Below the pieces are notes generated by a model. The model made no database searches and was not told the DNA's origin. It saw only the letters and a list, made by a program, of their open reading frames with translations. This document shows, piece by piece, positions 62,414-64,000 of a stretch of DNA of 64,000 nucleotides. A program made the position numbers and the translations under genes. This DNA comes from Harmothoe impar (taxonomy: Eukaryota > Annelida > Polychaeta > Phyllodocida > Polynoidae): contig OX381714.1 in assembly GCA_947462335.1 (NCBI GenBank), forward strand, positions 41,079,360-41,143,359, written 5' to 3'. How positions within the stretch are numbered: position 1 is the first letter of the stretch; the number at the start of each line of letters is the position of its first letter.

Positions 62414-62797
62414 TACTGGGTGGAACTACCCGGTAATAATGAACGAGGGATACACGAGTAACTTTTGCCCCTAGGATTGAGATCAGGCGGCCCTATTTTT
62501 TATTAACAACAAGAAAAAATTTTGACAAGTTTACATGACGAGTTTCAAATCAATACTGACCAGTACCGGTCAAACAGAGACATACACCCTGACCCCATGT
62601 GGCGGTCAGCGGAACTATTGCATGGTAGTTTGGTATTTGGTATAATATACGCCAATAACATGATACATTATTATTGGAGTCATATTCTACTGGGTGGAAC
62701 TACCCGGTAATAATGAACGAGGGATACACGAGTAACTTTTGCCCCTAGGATTGAGATCAGGCGGCCAAAAGCCCAACAAACACAACTTTTGCCCCAA

Positions 62798-63703
62798 TCA
62801 TATATAACCCGACAACTTTGACGCCACAATTTTATCTTTCTGTTTCCGGGGTGTGTAATTGTCAGATATGTAGAGCAGAACCGACCAGCTCTTCCAGTCC
62901 CCGTAGGCCTTTACATCGTGCAGGGGAAGGAAACTGGACAGGAAAGTAGCCGACCCACGCCTGAGACTGTGAGTCGTATATCTGCCACGCAGGTTGGAGT
63001 CTTTGCACACTGAACGAAGACGAACAGAGAAACTATTATAGTTGTATGGGAACAGGAAAGAGTCCAGCTTCAGACCAGCCCAGCCCAAATAGCAGCGCAG
63101 CACTCTACAAGGGCATAGGGAGCTCCCAGTTGATTCCACCACCGGCATGACCACAAGTCTCTCCTTGAACTGTATGGTCTTAGATGACCTGATAGTGACG
63201 TCCATACCGACGTCTGTCCATTTAATGTCTTTACTCCTCATAGTGTGGGGCGAGGCAACTATATGACTCACCCTGAGCAGGCAACGGTACATCAGTACCA
63301 AGGCGCACCAAAATTGTAAGTCTTTGAACTGGCTTAGATCCAATACATAATATATGCTCAACAAGTCCTGTGGTGAGAGAGGATCAGATTGCAAGCTCTC
63401 ACACCCCAGTAGCCTCTTCGCCCCCAATAATGTTGACCTTATCAGAAAGGTTGTAGGATCCAGATGAGGGACACCCCAGTGATCATGGAGTGCCCATAGT
63501 CCACTAATATAATTCACAATCGTCACATAACAGCAGTTACGGGCTAAAAAAGTTATGAACAAGCCCACAGTCTCTGCATCCGCCGGCACAGGCACCAGAG
63601 AGTACTCCTCACAGAACCTGATGTACCTCCTCCATTAACTCCTACATGAGCGAATGGTGTTCTGAGACCAACACCTTGACCTAACGTCTGCCCATTCCTC
63701 CAT
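62798..63703 (-). pseudogene. Tyrosine recombinase of the second element, one in-frame TAA
   Basis: From an ATG at 63,703 (MEEWADVRSRCWSQNTIRSC) the frame is interrupted by TAA at 63,635-63,637 and then open to 62,798. Catalytic blocks are present: CLLRVSHIVAS (Arg), THSLRRGSATF (H-x-x-R), YGDWKSWS and LLYISDN (Tyr). Only the single stop breaks an otherwise full-length recombinase. It is only distantly similar to the recombinase at 52,866-53,906. Confidence 0.85.
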
Positions 63704-64000
63704 TAATACGTGCCTCTCTGCAACAATCAGAAAACGCATAAATCTCACTTTCACAAATAATCATACAATTCTCATCATTCAGACGCGAAAGAGCGTCAGC
63801 CAACACATTGTCCTCTGAACTAATACGGCAGGCTTTGAGGTTGATGTTATAGAATGAGGTTAGCGTAGGGATTTATGCTTCTACCGGTATTGACCCAGCT
63901 TTGCACTTGAGTGTTATCTGTCACTATCATAACATCCTGGTTCCTCCAACGTATCCCCCACCTATGCACCGCCACTAAGACAGGCCACAACTCTGTGATG
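63704..64000 (-). pseudogene. RNase H fragment of the second element
   Basis: The minus strand reads ELWPVLVAVHRWGIRWRNQD, VTDNTQVQSWVNTGRSINP (catalytic Asp region) and, after a small deletion with frameshift near 63,845, KACRISSEDNVLADALSRLN (the final DALS block). It is the 3' end of an RT-RNase H ORF whose remainder is outside the window. Confidence 0.8.

Larger units (their letters stand above)
62408..64000 (-). mobile_element. Second YR retrotransposon (Ngaro/PAT-type), 3' part, runs off the window
   Basis: An 85-bp direct repeat (ATATTCTACTGGGTGGAACT ... GATCAGGCGGCC) is present at 62,408-62,492 and 62,682-62,766, with 189 bp of other sequence between them. This is the B2-A2-B1 arrangement seen in the 52.3-57.6 kb element. 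YR and part of RNase H follow on the minus strand. Repeat and protein sequences differ from the first element, so it is a separate family. The A1 repeat, gag and RT would lie beyond 64,000. Confidence 0.8.

Overview
The window is animal nuclear DNA: long spliced genes with canonical GT/AG introns, extracellular domain shuffling with mostly phase-1 introns, many MITEs, DIRS-type, LINE and LTR retroelements, and microsatellites. The domain repertoire (LDLa-LRR-7TM receptor of the type first described as GRL101 in the snail Lymnaea, ApeC, fucolectin-like FTP, kringle, CUB, C-type lectin) suggests a marine invertebrate, most likely a lophotrochozoan such as a mollusc. The species cannot be fixed from the sequence alone.

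Layout. 1-11,000 is mainly intergenic. It holds the first exon of a two-pass membrane protein (645-894, minus), a TA-flanked pogo/Tc1-like MITE (1,002-1,900), smaller foldback elements, a 42-bp tandem array (5.77-6.09 kb), a 73-bp minisatellite (7.26-8.48 kb) and an array of TTGACAGTT hairpins (9.24-9.71 kb). From 50,732 down to 11,240 the minus strand carries one very large gene. I reconstructed 43 exons (about 8.45 kb coding, about 2,800 aa) by hand; reading frame is kept at every junction except two flagged places. Predicted order: signal peptide, kringle, kringle, Cys-rich module, ApeC, kringle, FTP, F5/8C, FTP-like pieces, SUEL-like module, CUB, CUB, C-type lectin, LDLa x4, Caspr-like fibrinogen module, LDLa x3, LRRs, 7TM, and a cytoplasmic tail resembling half of a protein kinase C-lobe.

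The most unusual object lies in one intron of that gene. It is a 9.93-kb element (18,852-28,785) with AG...CT termini, a perfect 6-bp target duplication (GACCCC) and long, patchy inverted repeats, which is the signature of Polinton/Maverick (adintovirus-like) elements. Its centre has a decayed, C-terminally truncated protein-primed family-B DNA polymerase. It also has an intact gene for a polyalanine protein with two death-domain-like modules. Each inverted arm carries an intact 260-aa ORF with a basic N-terminus and an [IV]xCxE motif next to an acidic stretch. One arm has an ETS/CRE array and the other an E2F/ETS/E-box array. It looks like a deletion derivative of a virus-like element that kept its host-interaction genes and lost its replication and capsid genes. 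It is nested in an older repeat whose terminal repeat coincides with the host 5' splice site, and a solo LTR lies in the same intron.

52.3-57.6 kb is a nearly intact tyrosine-recombinase retrotransposon of Ngaro/PAT type (split direct repeats, gag, RT-RNase H, YR) inserted in a copy of the 7.3-kb minisatellite family. 58.5-61.1 kb is a LINE remnant split by a 1-kb CCCAGT-ended element that carries tRNA-like modules. 62.4-64 kb is the 3' part of a second, decayed YR retrotransposon that runs off the window.
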